Shown one piece after another: positions 1 to 9,875 of a stretch of DNA of 64,000 bases. The translations under genes and the position numbers were made by a program. The stretch is from NCBI GenBank assembly GCA_023101485.1, contig LVZB01000001.1, forward strand, positions 248,001 to 312,000, given 5' to 3'. The notes beneath the pieces were generated by a model. The model ran no database searches. It was not told the DNA's origin and was given only the letters and a program-made list of their open reading frames with translations. The stretch comes from Pasteurellaceae bacterium Macca. GTDB taxonomy: Bacteria; Pseudomonadota; Gammaproteobacteria; Enterobacterales; Pasteurellaceae. The number at the start of each line of letters is the position of its first letter. Positions within the stretch are counted from its first letter, which is position 1.

Positions 1-123
1 CAAAGGCAATGGAGATTTAATTTTTTTAATGAATTAAATTAGAAAAAGTTATCTTAAAGCAAAGTTTTGCAATATGAAGCCCCTAACGAGCTATTTGAAA
101 GACTACCCTTCCCCCTGCTTGCG

Positions 124-224
124 GGGGAAGTCCCCGAAGGGGGATGGGGGGAAACAAATTGTCCAAAAAATTTGACCGCTTGTTTTCGTTGGCTAGCAAG
201 CCCCCCTCAGTCGCTCCGCGACAG
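124..224. repeat. Direct repeat, unit 1 of 2 (101 bp)
   Basis: This 101-bp block is repeated 117 bp downstream at 241-341 with only about four base differences. It contains G-rich and C-rich runs, an uptake-signal core (GACCGCTTGT) and a short palindrome around TCGCTCCGCGA. Short reading frames through it (for example 67-309) have a low-complexity composition fixed by the repeat and are not believed to be genes. Confidence 0.85.
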
Positions 225-240
225 CTCCCCCCGCGAGCAG

Positions 241-341
241 GGGGAAGTCCCCGAAGGGGGATGGGGGGAAACAAATTGTCCAAAAAATTTGACCGCTTGT
301 TTTCGTTAGATAGCAAGCCCCCCTCAGTCGCTTCGCGACAG
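241..341. repeat. Direct repeat, unit 2 of 2 (101 bp)
   Basis: Second copy of the 124-224 unit. The differences fall near the TCGTTGGCTAG / TCGTTAGATAG junction and in the small palindrome. Its end overlaps the start of the dispersed repeat at 317-442. Confidence 0.85.
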
Positions 342-442
342 GTTACAAATAAGCTCTCGTTGTTCGCTTATTTGCCCTACGGGTCGTTGGCATAGCCAAC
401 GCTCAAAGCCTTTCAGGCTTTGTCCCCCGCAAGCAAGGGGAG
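317..442 (+). repeat. Dispersed intergenic repeat, copy A
   Basis: A ~126-bp element built from several short inverted repeats, for example AGCCTTTCAGGCT, CGTTGGCATAGCCAACG and an AATAAGC/GCTTATT pair. The same sequence occurs in reverse orientation at 6939-7063 with about four mismatches. The multi-hairpin structure and intergenic location fit a REP/BIME-like or non-autonomous mobile repeat; no transposase is attached. The rest of 1-458 outside the repeats holds no recognisable gene. Confidence 0.85.
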
Positions 443-458
443 CGAGATTACAAGCGGT

Positions 459-1406
459 CTAAAAAAGATGACGATTTGCGATAAGCTGTTCTTTCGTTAG
501 GCTAAATACGCCTAAACCGCCATTTTTAAATTCCAACCAATTAAATGGGACGCTTGGGAACTGTTCAATTAAATGCACCATACTGTTCCCTACTTCGCAT
601 ACCAAAACGCCGTTATCATTGAGGTAATCCCCTGCTTGCGACAAAATGCGTTTTGTGATCGCCAAGCCATCACGTCCTGAACCTAATGCCATTTCGGGTT
701 CGTGGTGGAACTCTTCGGGCATATCGGCGAGGTCTTCTTCATCCACATAAGGTGGGTTGGTGACAATTAAATCGTAGTGATCAGGGGGAAGATGATCAAA
801 AAGATCAGATTGCAGTGGGAATACACGGTGGGCGAGATTGTGCCGTTCAATGTTAATTTCTGCCACATTTAACGCATCAAAGGAGAGATCAACACCATCC
901 ACTTCCGCCTGTGGGAAACGTTCGGCACAGGCAATGCCGATACAACCGCTTCCTGTGCATAAGTCTAAAATACGCTTAGGTTCAGCGCGTAAAATTCCCG
1001 TGAAGCCTTGGGAAATCAGCTCTCCAATCGGCGAACGAGGCACAATCACTCGTTCATCAACATAAAATTCTAAGCCACAAAACCACGCGGAATTGGTGAG
1101 ATACGCCACCGGTTTTCGCCAGCCTAAACGCTGTTCCACTAAGGTCACAATGCGTTCTTTTTCCACACGGCTTAAACGTGAAGCATAAAGGCTTTCTGGC
1201 ACATCCATTGGTAGGGCGAGGGCGGTTAAGACAAGTTGATTCGCTTCATCCCAAGCGTTGTCATGACCGTGGCCGTAGTAGAGATCCGAGGCGTTAAAGT
1301 AGCTATACGTCCAACGCATCATATCTAAAATAGTCGCGAGATCGTCCGCCACTGGGTGGGCGGCAATTTCATCGAGGAGTTCAAGGTTAAATTGCGCATC
1401 AAGCAT
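459..1406 (-). CDS. prmB: 50S ribosomal protein L3 glutamine methyltransferase PrmB
   Basis: N5-glutamine methyltransferase that modifies a glutamine of ribosomal protein uL3 using S-adenosylmethionine. The 315-residue protein has the two-part layout of the PrmB/PrmC (HemK) family: a helical N-terminal domain to about residue 95, then a Rossmann methyltransferase. The SAM-binding motif [12 protein letters not shown] is at 148-159 and the catalytic NPPY signature at 217-220. PrmB is preferred over PrmC because of the longer N-terminus and the genomic pairing with divergent smrB, which is usual in gamma-proteobacteria. The start is ATG. It is transcribed away from smrB with a short shared upstream region. 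Confidence 0.93.
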   Translation of the reverse strand: MLDAQFNLELLDEIAAHPVADDLATILDMMRWTYSYFNASDLYYGHGHDNAWDEANQLVLTALALPMDVPESLYASRLSRVEKERIVTLVEQRLGWRKPVAYLTNSAWFCGLEFYVDERVIVPRSPIGELISQGFTGILRAEPKRILDLCTGSGCIGIACAERFPQAEVDGVDLSFDALNVAEINIERHNLAHRVFPLQSDLFDHLPPDHYDLIVTNPPYVDEEDLADMPEEFHHEPEMALGSGRDGLAITKRILSQAGDYLNDNGVLVCEVGNSMVHLIEQFPSVPFNWLEFKNGGLGVFSLTKEQLIANRHLF

Positions 1407-1503
1407 AAGTGTTCTCGTTGAGGAAATAAGGAAAAAGTGCCGTGTTTATACCACATTTCGATCTATGATAGAATGCACAAAATCAAATTTAAGAGGAAGT
1501 AAT

Positions 1504-2034
1504 ATGTTAGGCGATGACGATTTTGCCCTATTTAAAGACGCCGTCAAAGGAGTGAAAAAAATCAAACAGGACACCTTTGTAGCCAAAAATGAACCACGGC
1601 GAAAAGTCAGTGAAATCCGAGAATTGAAAGAACAAGCCGACACACTTTTTTACTTTTCCGATGAATATGAGCCTATGCTTACTGAGGAGAATGAGAAAGT
1701 ACGCTATCGCCGTGAAGACGTTGATCCTTATATCCTCAAACAACTTCGGCGGGGCAATTTTCACCCCGAACTTTTTTTAGATCTCCACGGGCTAAGCCGT
1801 GAAAATGCCAAAAAAGAGTTAGCCAGCCTGATCCTCGCCTGTGAGCGTGAGGGAATTTACTGTGCAAGCATTATGACAGGCTACGGCACAGGGGCATTAA
1901 AATACCAAATTCCACGCTGGTTAGTCCAACACCCAAAAGTGATTGCCCTGCACCAAGCCCCCCGTGAATGGGGAGGCGATGCCGCCATTCTGATTTTGGT
2001 TGAACAGCCTGAAAAAGCGGACTATAAACGCTAA
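1504..2034 (+). CDS. smrB: Ribosome-rescue endonuclease SmrB
   Basis: Smr-domain endonuclease which, in E. coli, cleaves mRNA at collided ribosomes. The ATG at 1504 is chosen because AAGAGGAAGT lies just upstream and the protein then begins MLGDDDFALF as in relatives; an upstream in-frame start at 1465 has no such support. The 176-residue protein has a charged N-terminal half and a C-terminal Smr domain with the LDLHG motif at about 92-96. Where E. coli SmrB reads HGHGKH, this protein reads TGYGTG (about 125-130), the T-G-x-G variant also found in the wider Smr family. Divergent from prmB. Confidence 0.92.
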   Translation: MLGDDDFALFKDAVKGVKKIKQDTFVAKNEPRRKVSEIRELKEQADTLFYFSDEYEPMLTEENEKVRYRREDVDPYILKQLRRGNFHPELFLDLHGLSRENAKKELASLILACEREGIYCASIMTGYGTGALKYQIPRWLVQHPKVIALHQAPREWGGDAAILILVEQPEKADYKR

Positions 2035-2134
2035 CAAGCGGTCGTTTTTTTAGCACAATTTGCACCGGCTGATTCGACCTGTTTTTACCGTTAATCCATT
2101 ACAATAACGCCGATTCAAACCAAAAGGAGAACCC

Positions 2135-2998
2135 ATGTTAGAACTTATCTTAGCCATTTTGTGTAGCGTGTCCGTTGGCGTGCTGATTAAAATCGCTCGC
2201 CAAAAAGGGGTGGCGATTGCACAAAGTATCGCCATGAATTATGTTGTCGCCACTGCTCTATGCTACTTTCTCTTAAAACCTGATTTTAAAGAGCAAACCT
2301 TAGTGGAGATTGTCGCCAACAACCCTTCTTCTTACCTCTTTATCGCCCTTGGGATTTTGTTACCCACCGTCTTTTTAATTCAAGCCAAAGCCCTTGAATT
2401 TGCAGGCATTATCCGCACCGACGCGGCTCAACGCCTCTCCCTCTTCCTCCCTATTTTAGCCGCCTTTACCCTCTTCGGCGAAGCCGTGACCACGCCGAAA
2501 TTAGTGGCGTTATTACTTGCCTTTACGGCACTGGCTTGCTTACTGTGGAAAAGCCATCAAGGTATGGTAAAAGGTGGCGCAACGGCAATCATCAGCCTTG
2601 CGTTAGTGTGGGTCGGCTTTGGTGTGATTGATATTCTCTTTAAACAGATGGCGAAATCCGGTTCTGCATTTCCACTCACGTTGCTCATCTCTTTTATCTT
2701 TGCCGGCTGTGTGATGTTTATTTACTTGCTCTTAAAACGCACTCAATGGAATGTGGCAAGTGTCGCCGTAGGCTTGTTACTTGGAGCGTTGAACTTTGGG
2801 AATATTCTGTTTTATATCAAAGCCCACCAAGCGATGAAAGACGATCCAACCTTAGTTTTCACAGGCATGAACTTAGGGGTAATTTGCTTAGGCACACTCA
2901 TCGGCGCGTTCTTGTTCAAAGAGAAAATTCATAAAGCCAACTATTTCGGCGTCGCCATTGCCATTGTGGCGATTATTTGCCTCTTTTACTGGCGTTAA
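2135..2998 (+). CDS. DMT (EamA-like) family inner-membrane transporter
   Basis: A 287-residue, highly hydrophobic protein with about ten predicted membrane-spanning stretches and the internal two-fold pattern of the drug/metabolite transporter superfamily. The start ATG is preceded by AAAAGGAGA. The substrate cannot be read from the sequence; DMT proteins carry amino acids, nucleotide sugars or drugs. It is a single-gene unit ending at a strong terminator at 3014-3046 and is convergent with thrB. Position next to thrAB could hint at an amino-acid role, but this is inference only. Confidence 0.7.
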   Translation: MLELILAILCSVSVGVLIKIARQKGVAIAQSIAMNYVVATALCYFLLKPDFKEQTLVEIVANNPSSYLFIALGILLPTVFLIQAKALEFAGIIRTDAAQRLSLFLPILAAFTLFGEAVTTPKLVALLLAFTALACLLWKSHQGMVKGGATAIISLALVWVGFGVIDILFKQMAKSGSAFPLTLLISFIFAGCVMFIYLLLKRTQWNVASVAVGLLLGALNFGNILFYIKAHQAMKDDPTLVFTGMNLGVICLGTLIGAFLFKEKIHKANYFGVAIAIVAIICLFYWR

Positions 2999-3013
2999 AT
3001 CACTTTAACTCAC

Positions 3014-3046
3014 AAAAAAACAGCCCCTCTGTTGAGGGGCTGTTTA
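3014..3046. terminator. Bidirectional terminator between DMT gene and thrB
   Basis: The stem ACAGCCCCTC / GAGGGGCTGT has a 4-base loop and is flanked by A-rich sequence on one side and TTTATT on the other. It can stop transcription from both convergent genes. Confidence 0.85.
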
Positions 3047-3106
3047 TTACTTCGTCCTTGGCAAATTTCCCTCAAAAAACGACCGCTTGTTGAAGGATTT
3101 TCTGCT

Positions 3107-4057
3107 CTATTTCAATGCCCTTGCACCGAAATTATCCACTTTACAGATATGAATAAAGCCTTCGTTGTTTTGCAAATAGTGCTTTTCAAGGTAGCTCGAT
3201 AATTTTTGTGCGTGTTCTAAATCTGGCGCAATGGCAAACATCGTTGGGCCTGAACCTGAAATTCCAACGGATAATGCCCCAAGATCTTTACACCCTTGGC
3301 GAACTTCGGGGAAGTTCGGCAGGAGAGATTCACGGTAAGGCTCGGCAATAAGATCTTTCATCATCACCGCCGCTAAGCCGTCTTGGTGGGTATGGCAAGC
3401 ATGCACAAAGCTACCAAGGAAACGTGCTTGGCTAATCACCTCTTGGCGTGTGTAGCTTTTTGGCAAAATAGCACGGGCTTCGGCGGTGGAAACTTCAATC
3501 CCGGGGTAAGCCAACACCCAATACCAATGGTCAAAGAAAGGCAGTGGTTGGCAAATGTTGCCAAGAGATTGGGTCATTAACTGCAACCCCCCTAAATAGC
3601 AAGGGGCAACGTTATCATAATGCACAGAGCCTGAAATCCGCCCTTCTAGCTCGCCCATCATTTCGAGTAATTCCATTTTCGAAAAGGGTTCGTCGTGGAA
3701 CTGGTTTAACGCCACTAAAGCGGCAACAATGGAGCAAGCGCTCGACCCTAACCCCGAGCCAATCGGCATATTTTTTTCTAAGGTCAGGCGTAGCTGTTTT
3801 ACCTCGCCACCGCGTAATTTCAGCCGTTCGGCAAATAACGCATAGGCTTGATAAACGATATTTTTTTGCACTTCTTTCGGCAATTTACGCACAAAATAGC
3901 CCACGCTTTCTAACTCAAAGGGCTGATCGCAGGGCTCAATTTGCACCACATCGCCTAATAGAGAGCCATCAATAGGGGAAATCGCTGCCCCAAGGGAGTC
4001 AAACCCCACACTTAAATTCGCACTCGATGCCGGTGCATAGATACGCAATGTTGTCAT
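3107..4057 (-). CDS. thrB: Homoserine kinase
   Basis: ATP-dependent phosphorylation of L-homoserine, the fourth step from aspartate to threonine. The 316-residue GHMP-kinase protein starts [20 protein letters not shown] and has the ATP loop [12 protein letters not shown] at about 96-107, plus the C-terminal [13 protein letters not shown] segment. Its start codon overlaps the thrA stop by one base (TAATG), which implies translational coupling. thrC, the next gene in the classical thrABC operon, is not downstream; the convergent DMT gene and its terminator are there instead. Confidence 0.96.
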   Translation of the reverse strand: MTTLRIYAPASSANLSVGFDSLGAAISPIDGSLLGDVVQIEPCDQPFELESVGYFVRKLPKEVQKNIVYQAYALFAERLKLRGGEVKQLRLTLEKNMPIGSGLGSSACSIVAALVALNQFHDEPFSKMELLEMMGELEGRISGSVHYDNVAPCYLGGLQLMTQSLGNICQPLPFFDHWYWVLAYPGIEVSTAEARAILPKSYTRQEVISQARFLGSFVHACHTHQDGLAAVMMKDLIAEPYRESLLPNFPEVRQGCKDLGALSVGISGSGPTMFAIAPDLEHAQKLSSYLEKHYLQNNEGFIHICKVDNFGARALK

Positions 4058-6513
4058 TAATTTACGCCCCCCTGTAATGTACGCAGAATATCGGCAAAAA
4101 TCCCCGCAGCGGTGACGCTATTTCCTGCCCCATAGCCACGCAATAACAGTGGAATTGGGTTGTAATAACGGGTGTAGAAAGCCAGTGCATTTTCGCCATT
4201 TTTCACTTTATAGAGTGGATCATCGCCCCCGACTTCTTTAATCGCCACACGGCATTTGCCATTTTCAATCACGCCGACATAGCGAAGCACCTTATTACAA
4301 GCGGTCGCTTTTTCTACTTTTTTTGCAAAGTCGCTATCGAGGCTTGGTAGCTCGGCTAAAAAGTCGGCGGTACTTTTGCCATCACAAAAACCTTGGGGAA
4401 GCACACCTTCAACTTCAATATCCTTTAACTCCAAGGCGTAGCCACATTCACGGGCGAGGATCAGTAATTTTCGTGCCACATCTTGACCCGATAAATCATC
4501 CCGGGGATCAGGCTCGGTAAAACCTTTCTCTTTTGCCATTAAGGTGGCTTGCGAAAGGCTTAATCCCTCTTCAAGTTTGCCGAAAATAAAAGAGAGCGAG
4601 CCAGATAAAATACCCTCAAACGTTTCTACTTCATCGCCTGCTGCCAAGAGATTTTGCAAGTTTTCAATCACCGGTAAGCCTGCCCCAACATTGGTTTCAT
4701 AGAGGAATTTATGCTGACTTTGGCGGGCATTTTCACGCATTTCTTGGTAATAGCCGTAGCTTGATGTGTTGGCTTTTTTATTTGGCGTCACGACATGGAA
4801 GCCCTCTTTTAACGCACGGGCGTAGAGATTCGCTACGGATTGTGCCGTGGTGCAATCCACAAAGACGGGATTTACCACATGGTTGAGCTTAATAAAAGAG
4901 AGCAACACATCAAAATCAGAAGGTTGGGTCGCATTTTCGAGATCTGATTTCCAGTTATCAAGGTTTAATCCGTCTGCGTTGAGAAGCATTTTATTGGAAT
5001 TTGCTAAGGCGCAAACACGGATTTCAATGTCCTTTTTTTCGAGGTACGCCTGTTGCTGTTTGATCTGCTCGATCAATTCCCCCCCGACACCACCAACGCC
5101 CACGAGAAAAACATCCACCACTTTCTTATTATTAAATAGGGCTTGATGCGTGGCTTTGACCGCTTCAATGGCTTTATTCAACGCCACTACGGCAGAAATA
5201 GAACGCTCTGACGAACCTTGGGCAATGGCGGTAATGCTGATATTCGCCTGTGCAAGTGCGGAGAAGAAACGTGCCGCAACACCTTTGGCAGTACGCATAC
5301 CATCCCCCACTACAGACACAATGGAGAGATCTTTATTTACTTCAATCGGATCAAGGCGTCCTTCTTTTAACTCTTGTGCAAATTCGTTGTTTAAGGCGAG
5401 GAGCGCTTTATCGGCAGATTTCACCGGCACGCAGAAACTAATGCTGTATTCCGAAGAGGATTGGGTAATCAAAATCACAGAAATATTTGCCTGGGACATC
5501 GTTGAGAAAACCCGCGATGCCATTCCCACCATACCTTGCATACCTGAACCCGATACGTTGAACATCGCCACGTTATCGAGGTTAGTAATCCCTTTTACTT
5601 TTAAGCCATCGGTCGCCACTTCGCTATTGATGATGGTGCCTTTGCCCTCTGGATTCCCCGTATTTTTGATTAAGCAAGGGATATTTAACGGCACTAATGG
5701 CCCAATGGTACGAGGGTGAATGACCTTCGCCCCGAAATAAGAAAGCTCCATCGCTTCTTGATAGCTCATTGATTCTAAACAGATCGCATCAGGCACAAGG
5801 CGAGGATCGCAAGTATAAACCCCATCCACATCCGTCCAGATCTCACAAATATCCGCTTTTAAGCAAGCCGCTAAACAAGCCGCGGAATAATCTGAACCAT
5901 TACGCCCGAGAAGGACTAACTCTCCCTTCTCATTGCCAGCGGTAAAGCCTGCCATTAACACAATATTTTTCTTAGCAATGGCTTCAGTTTCAATGCGTTT
6001 GGTGGATTCGGCAATATCCACCGAAGATTCTAAATAGCTCCCTTTGGCGAGTAATTTTTTCACCGGATCAATGCGGGTAACCTCATAACCTTTGGCCTCA
6101 AACCACGCTTTCATCATCGCAATGGAAAGTTTTTCCCCACGGCTATGCACCGTCGCACTCACGTTATCAGGGCAAAATTTATTTTTTGCAGCTTCTGTGG
6201 CAATGGCGCAAATATCTTCTAATTCTGCGGTAATAAAGGCTTTTAACCCTTCACGATCAAATTGCGGATTAATCACGTGTAACCCTTGGATAATATTATC
6301 GAAAATCGCCGTCGCCTCGGTAAGATGCACTTGGTAGGCTTCGCCAGCTTGGGCTTTATCTACAATGGCAACAAGGTGATTGGTGATTTTAGCCGGTGCG
6401 GATAATACCCCCGCGGCTTGGTCACTGAGGTGTGCCTTTTCAATAATCTCCGCCGCCTGTAAAAAACGTTCTGCATTGGCGAGGGATGTTCCTCCAAATT
6501 TGAGTACTCGCAT
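4057..6513 (-). CDS. thrA: Bifunctional aspartokinase I / homoserine dehydrogenase I
   Basis: Catalyses the first and third steps of threonine synthesis: aspartate to aspartyl-phosphate, and aspartate semialdehyde to homoserine. The 818-residue length matches the fused enzyme. The kinase motif KFGGTS is at 5-10, two ACT regulatory repeats lie at about 310-460, and the homoserine dehydrogenase domain begins near 465 with a dinucleotide-binding [13 protein letters not shown]. An uptake word sits inside the gene at 4297-4306 and encodes T-A-C in ATACNK. Expression is probably set by the leader peptide and attenuator at 6561-6679, responding to Thr/Ile tRNA charging. Confidence 0.97.
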   Translation of the reverse strand: MRVLKFGGTSLANAERFLQAAEIIEKAHLSDQAAGVLSAPAKITNHLVAIVDKAQAGEAYQVHLTEATAIFDNIIQGLHVINPQFDREGLKAFITAELEDICAIATEAAKNKFCPDNVSATVHSRGEKLSIAMMKAWFEAKGYEVTRIDPVKKLLAKGSYLESSVDIAESTKRIETEAIAKKNIVLMAGFTAGNEKGELVLLGRNGSDYSAACLAACLKADICEIWTDVDGVYTCDPRLVPDAICLESMSYQEAMELSYFGAKVIHPRTIGPLVPLNIPCLIKNTGNPEGKGTIINSEVATDGLKVKGITNLDNVAMFNVSGSGMQGMVGMASRVFSTMSQANISVILITQSSSEYSISFCVPVKSADKALLALNNEFAQELKEGRLDPIEVNKDLSIVSVVGDGMRTAKGVAARFFSALAQANISITAIAQGSSERSISAVVALNKAIEAVKATHQALFNNKKVVDVFLVGVGGVGGELIEQIKQQQAYLEKKDIEIRVCALANSNKMLLNADGLNLDNWKSDLENATQPSDFDVLLSFIKLNHVVNPVFVDCTTAQSVANLYARALKEGFHVVTPNKKANTSSYGYYQEMRENARQSQHKFLYETNVGAGLPVIENLQNLLAAGDEVETFEGILSGSLSFIFGKLEEGLSLSQATLMAKEKGFTEPDPRDDLSGQDVARKLLILARECGYALELKDIEVEGVLPQGFCDGKSTADFLAELPSLDSDFAKKVEKATACNKVLRYVGVIENGKCRVAIKEVGGDDPLYKVKNGENALAFYTRYYNPIPLLLRGYGAGNSVTAAGIFADILRTLQGGVN

Positions 6514-6560
6514 AGTTTCTCCTGAAAAAGATTGTTGTTAGTTTTGCAAAAAAAGTCACA

Positions 6561-6587
6561 AAAAAACCCGCCTGTGAAGCGGGTTTT
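6561..6587 (-). terminator. thr attenuator terminator
   Basis: On the minus strand the sequence forms AAAACCCGC-ttcacag-GCGGGTTTTTT, a Rho-independent hairpin lying between the thr leader peptide and thrA. This is the terminating structure expected of a classical amino-acid attenuator. Confidence 0.88.
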
Positions 6588-6601
6588 ATGTTATTTCGTT
6601 T

Positions 6602-6679
6602 CTATTTTCCACGAATACCCGCACTATGGTAAAACATAATGGTGATAATCGTGGTAATCATCATTGTCAAACAGCGCAT
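6602..6679 (-). CDS. thrL: thr operon leader peptide
   Basis: A 25-codon reading frame upstream of the attenuator hairpin, with a core MITTIITI: codons ATT ACC ACG ATT ATC ACC ATT. This dense Thr/Ile run is the hallmark of threonine-operon leaders. Ribosome stalling at these codons when Thr or Ile tRNA is uncharged would favour read-through into thrA. The ATG at 6679 has only a weak A-rich ribosome-binding region, so an internal ATG (two in-frame ATGs follow) could be the true start. Confidence 0.85.
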   Translation of the reverse strand: MRCLTMMITTIITIMFYHSAGIRGK

Positions 6680-6712
6680 AGGAGGTCTTTTTTTTGAAAT
6701 AGAATGGGCGAG

Positions 6713-6741
6713 AGAATGGGCGAAAAGTGGCACATTGTCAA
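6713..6741 (-). promoter_or_regulatory. Probable thr operon promoter
   Basis: On the minus strand TTGACA (6736-6741) is followed after 17 bases by CATTCT (6713-6718), about 35 bases ahead of the thrL start. The -35 is perfect and the -10 is weak. Confidence 0.55.
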
Positions 6742-6807
6742 CCAAATTTTAGGGAATTAAGGGAAATTTTTTGCTAAGCAAAATGTTGCACAAAATAGAC
6801 CGCTTGT

Positions 6808-6860
6808 TCTCCCCCCTTCCCCTTCGGGACTTCCCCCCGCAAGCAGGGGGAAGAGAGGGG
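6808..6860. repeat. C/G-rich partial repeat, inverted relative to 104-150
   Basis: The reverse complement resembles 104-150 (for example CTTCCCCCTGCTTGCGGGG and CTTCCCC blocks). It lies next to an uptake word at about 6799 and forms part of the inverted repeat cluster flanking the prmB-thrA block. Confidence 0.6.
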
Positions 6861-6938
6861 TATTTTTGATAATTTATCCTAACCATTTACGAGAAACATT
6901 CACAACGCAACTAAAACCTTCCACAAACAAACCTCCGC

Positions 6939-7063
6939 TCCCCCTGCTTGCGAGGGACAAAGCCTGAAAGGCTTTGAGCGTTGGCTATGCCAACGACCCG
7001 TAGGGCAAATAAGCGAACAATGAGAGCTTATTTGTAACCTGTCGCAAAGCGACTGAGGGGGGC
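6939..7063 (-). repeat. Dispersed intergenic repeat, copy B (inverted)
   Basis: Nearly perfect reverse-complement copy of 317-442. It carries the same set of small palindromes (AGCCTGAAAGGCT, CGTTGGCTATGCCAACG). The stretch between thrL and sodA (6742-7232) contains this element, the partial repeat above and two uptake words, but no gene. Confidence 0.85.
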
Positions 7064-7232
7064 GATTTACCACAATACAAAACATTGCACAAAATCGACC
7101 GCTTGTTTTGACATATTCCCGAGTTCAGATGGTTTGTCTTAGATCAAAAAAAAGTGTATTCCTTATGGGAACTTTGCTACTATATGTGCCGAGTTTTTAC
7201 TCGAATAACCAAATATTTTTGAGGAATTAACA

Positions 7233-7874
7233 ATGGCTTACACATTACCCGAATTAGGCTATGCCTACGATGCGTTAGAACCGCATTTCGATAAAGCAAC
7301 CATGGAAATCCACCATTCCAAACACCACCAAGCGTATATCAACAACGCAAATGCTGCCTTAGAAGCACACCCTGAATTATTAGCCCAATGCCCAGGTAAA
7401 TTGATCGCAAACCTTGAACAAGTGCCAGCGGAAAAACGTGTTGCGGTGCGTAACAATGTGGGCGGACACGTTAACCACACCCTTTTCTGGAAAGGTTTAA
7501 AAACCGGTACAACATTAAGCGGTGCATTAAAAACAGCGATTGAGCGTGATTTCGGTTCTGTTGAAGCATTCCAAGCCGAATTTGAAAAAGCCGCAACAAC
7601 ACGTTTCGGTTCAGGTTGGGCGTGGTTAGTGTTAGAAGAGGGCAAATTAGCCGTTGTTTCTACTGCAAACCAAGACTCTCCGTTAATGGGTAAAGAAGTC
7701 GCAGGCGTATCAGGCTATCCAATTTTAGGTTTAGATGTGTGGGAACACGCTTACTACCTCAACTACCAAAACCGCCGTCCAGACTACATTAAATCTTTCT
7801 GGAATGTGGTAAATTGGGACGAAGCAGCTCGCCGTTTTGAAGATAAAGTATCAACTTGCGGTTGTGCAAAATAG
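7233..7874 (+). CDS. sodA: Superoxide dismutase [Mn]
   Basis: Dismutes superoxide in the cytoplasm. The 213-residue protein has the four metal ligands at His27, His82, Asp168 and His172 (in [16 protein letters not shown] and DVWEHAYYL). The manganese type is favoured by Gly in GGHVNH and by Gln in ANQDSPL. The C-terminus ends with an unusual Cys-Gly-Cys. The start ATG follows a GAGGAATTAACA ribosome-binding region. A strong terminator follows at 7891-7922. Confidence 0.96.
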   Translation: MAYTLPELGYAYDALEPHFDKATMEIHHSKHHQAYINNANAALEAHPELLAQCPGKLIANLEQVPAEKRVAVRNNVGGHVNHTLFWKGLKTGTTLSGALKTAIERDFGSVEAFQAEFEKAATTRFGSGWAWLVLEEGKLAVVSTANQDSPLMGKEVAGVSGYPILGLDVWEHAYYLNYQNRRPDYIKSFWNVVNWDEAARRFEDKVSTCGCAK

Positions 7875-7890
7875 TTTTATCATAAGATGA

Positions 7891-7922
7891 AAAAAGGGGC
7901 TGATAGTTATCAGCCCTTTTTT
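7891..7922 (+). terminator. sodA terminator
   Basis: AAAAAAGGGGCTGATA-gtta-TATCAGCCCTTTTTT: long stem with a perfect T-run immediately after the sodA stop. Confidence 0.9.
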
Positions 7923-7984
7923 ATTCGCCCTTTTCTCGCCATAAAATCCGAGGCGTTAAGGGAATGACATCGCCAATAAAAAAC

Positions 7985-8016
7985 GGTCGGATGCAAAATC
8001 TTTCACAAATCCGACC
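7985..8016 (-). terminator. nqr operon terminator, uptake-word associated
   Basis: On the minus strand GGTCGGAT and ATCCGACC form a stem with a ~16-base loop followed by GTTTTTTATT. The outer arm is embedded in an uptake word (GACCGCTTGT). It lies just beyond the nqrF stop. Confidence 0.75.
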
Positions 8017-8035
8017 GCTTGTTTATGACACTGAA

Positions 8036-9268
8036 TTAGCCACCGAAATCATCGAGGAGGATATTTTCGTCCTCAACACCAAGATCTTTTAACATCTTAA
8101 TCACGGAAGCATTCATAATTGGTGGTCCACACATATAGTATTCACAATCTTCTGGGGCTTCATGATCTTTTAAGTAGTTTTCATAAAGCACATTGTGGAT
8201 AAAACCTGTGTAGCCGTCCCAGTTATCGCCCGGTTGTGGATCAGAAAGCGCAACATGCCAAACGAAGTTATCGTTTTCGGCTTGTAAGCCGTCAAAATCT
8301 TCCACATAGAACATTTCACGCTTAGAACGCGCACCATACCAGAAGCTCATTTTACGTTTTGATTTTAAACGTTTGAGCTGATCGAAAATGTGAGAACGCA
8401 TTGGCGCCATACCTGCACCACCACCGATGAAGACCATTTCGGCGTCCGTGTCTTTGGCGAAGAATTCACCAAATGGACCTGAAATCGTCACTTTATCACC
8501 TGGTTTTAATGACCAAATGTAAGAAGACATTTGACCCGGTGGCACATCTGGATTATTTGGCGGTGGCGTAGCAATACGCACATTCAACATAATGATGCCT
8601 TTCTCTTCTGGGTAAGAAGCCATTGAGTAAGCACGGATAATTGGCTCATCCACTTTTGACACATAACGCCATAAGTTAAATTTGTTCCAATCTTCGTGGT
8701 ACTCTTCATCGATTAACGCTTTGTAATCTTCATATTTTACGGTGTGAGCAGGCGCTTCGATCTGAATATAGCCCCCCGCACGGAATGGCACTTCTTCCCC
8801 TTCTGGAATTTGCAATTTAAGCTCTTTGATGAAAGTGGCTTTGTTATCGTTAGAGATAACAGTACATTCCCATTTTTTCACACCAAAGATCTCTTCTGGC
8901 AATTCGACATCCATTGAAGATTTCACATTCACTTGGCAAGCTAAACGATAACCCTCTTTGGCTTCACGTTTGGTGATATGAGAAAGTTCTGTCGGAAGAA
9001 TTTCACCACCGCCCGATTTCACTTTAACGATACATTGACCGCAAGAGCCACCACCACCGCAAGCGGAAGAAACGAAAATACCTTTGCTGGCTAATGCGCC
9101 GAGTAATTTCCCCCCCGCAGGTAAGGTAATGGCTTTGCTTGCATCATCATTGATAGAGATAGTAATGTCGCCTGAATCAACGAGTTTTGATTTAGCGATA
9201 AGGATAATCACAGCAAGTACAAGTACGATTGCGGTGAAAACCATAATCCCGAAAATAAAATTATCCAT
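8036..9268 (-). CDS. nqrF: Na+-translocating NADH:quinone reductase subunit F
   Basis: NADH-oxidising entry subunit of Na+-NQR, which pumps sodium out of the cell while reducing ubiquinone. The 410-residue protein has an N-terminal membrane anchor (about 5-25) and a 2Fe-2S ferredoxin domain with Cys70, Cys76, Cys79 and Cys111. A flavodoxin-reductase-like part follows, with the FAD motif RAYSMAS at 212-218 and the NADH-binding GGGAGMAP near 282-289. It is the last gene of nqrABCDEF and is followed by a terminator. Confidence 0.97.
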   Translation of the reverse strand: MDNFIFGIMVFTAIVLVLAVIILIAKSKLVDSGDITISINDDASKAITLPAGGKLLGALASKGIFVSSACGGGGSCGQCIVKVKSGGGEILPTELSHITKREAKEGYRLACQVNVKSSMDVELPEEIFGVKKWECTVISNDNKATFIKELKLQIPEGEEVPFRAGGYIQIEAPAHTVKYEDYKALIDEEYHEDWNKFNLWRYVSKVDEPIIRAYSMASYPEEKGIIMLNVRIATPPPNNPDVPPGQMSSYIWSLKPGDKVTISGPFGEFFAKDTDAEMVFIGGGAGMAPMRSHIFDQLKRLKSKRKMSFWYGARSKREMFYVEDFDGLQAENDNFVWHVALSDPQPGDNWDGYTGFIHNVLYENYLKDHEAPEDCEYYMCGPPIMNASVIKMLKDLGVEDENILLDDFGG

Positions 9269-9277
9269 AATTGCTCC

Positions 9278-9874
9278 TTATAACTGAATGCCTGAGAAAG
9301 ACATAAAGCCTAACGCCATTAAGCCTGCGGTAATAAAGGTAATCCCTAAACCGCGTAAGCCTGCTGGAACATCAGAATATTTCATTTTCTCGGTAAGACC
9401 GGCAAGGGCAACAATCGCTAACATCCAACCTGTTCCTGCACCAATGCCATAAACAAAAGATTCAGGTAAGTTGTATTCACGTTGCACCATGAAAGATACC
9501 GCACCAAAGATCGCACAGTTTACGGTGATAAGTGGTAAGAAGATACCTAATGCACCGTAAAGCGCTGGGAAATATTTATCCAAAATCATTTCAAGAATCT
9601 GGACTAAACCTGCGATCACACCGATAAAGGTGATGAAGTTTAAGAATGATAAATCCACACCTTCAAATAAAGCACTGTCTTTTAGAACGTGGGTATAAAC
9701 GATTTGGTTAGCCGGTACTGCAATCGCTAATACCACAATAACCGCAATCCCTAAACCAAACGCCGTAGACACTTTCTTTGACACTGCAAGGAAAGTACAC
9801 ATTCCTAAGAAGAAGGAAAGTGCCATATTTTCAATAAATACGGACTTAACAAATAGACTTAAATAGTGTTCCAT
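9278..9874 (-). CDS. nqrE: Na+-NQR subunit E
   Basis: Integral membrane subunit of 198 residues with six hydrophobic segments, starting [20 protein letters not shown] as in the family. NqrD and NqrE are homologous, inverted-topology subunits that hold a membrane-buried iron centre between them. It is separated from nqrF by nine bases and from nqrD by one base, so translation is almost certainly coupled. Confidence 0.97.
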   Translation of the reverse strand: MEHYLSLFVKSVFIENMALSFFLGMCTFLAVSKKVSTAFGLGIAVIVVLAIAVPANQIVYTHVLKDSALFEGVDLSFLNFITFIGVIAGLVQILEMILDKYFPALYGALGIFLPLITVNCAIFGAVSFMVQREYNLPESFVYGIGAGTGWMLAIVALAGLTEKMKYSDVPAGLRGLGITFITAGLMALGFMSFSGIQL

Positions 9875-9875
9875 T

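Noticed and set aside
124..341. Possible CRISPR array at the tandem repeats
   Set aside because: Only two long units with no constant short spacers and no cas genes nearby.
67..395. Overlapping short reading frames on both strands (67-309, 83-316, 144-395)
   Set aside because: They run through the duplicated C/G-rich repeats, and their repeated peptides simply mirror the DNA repeat. No ribosome-binding sites or family resemblance.
1465..1503. Upstream start for smrB
   Set aside because: The ATG at 1504 has a clear ribosome-binding site and matches the family N-terminus; the extra residues do not.
5150..5719. Long frame on the plus strand opposite thrA (189 codons)
   Set aside because: Antisense shadow of a strongly conserved enzyme gene; composition follows the reverse complement and no known family is evident.
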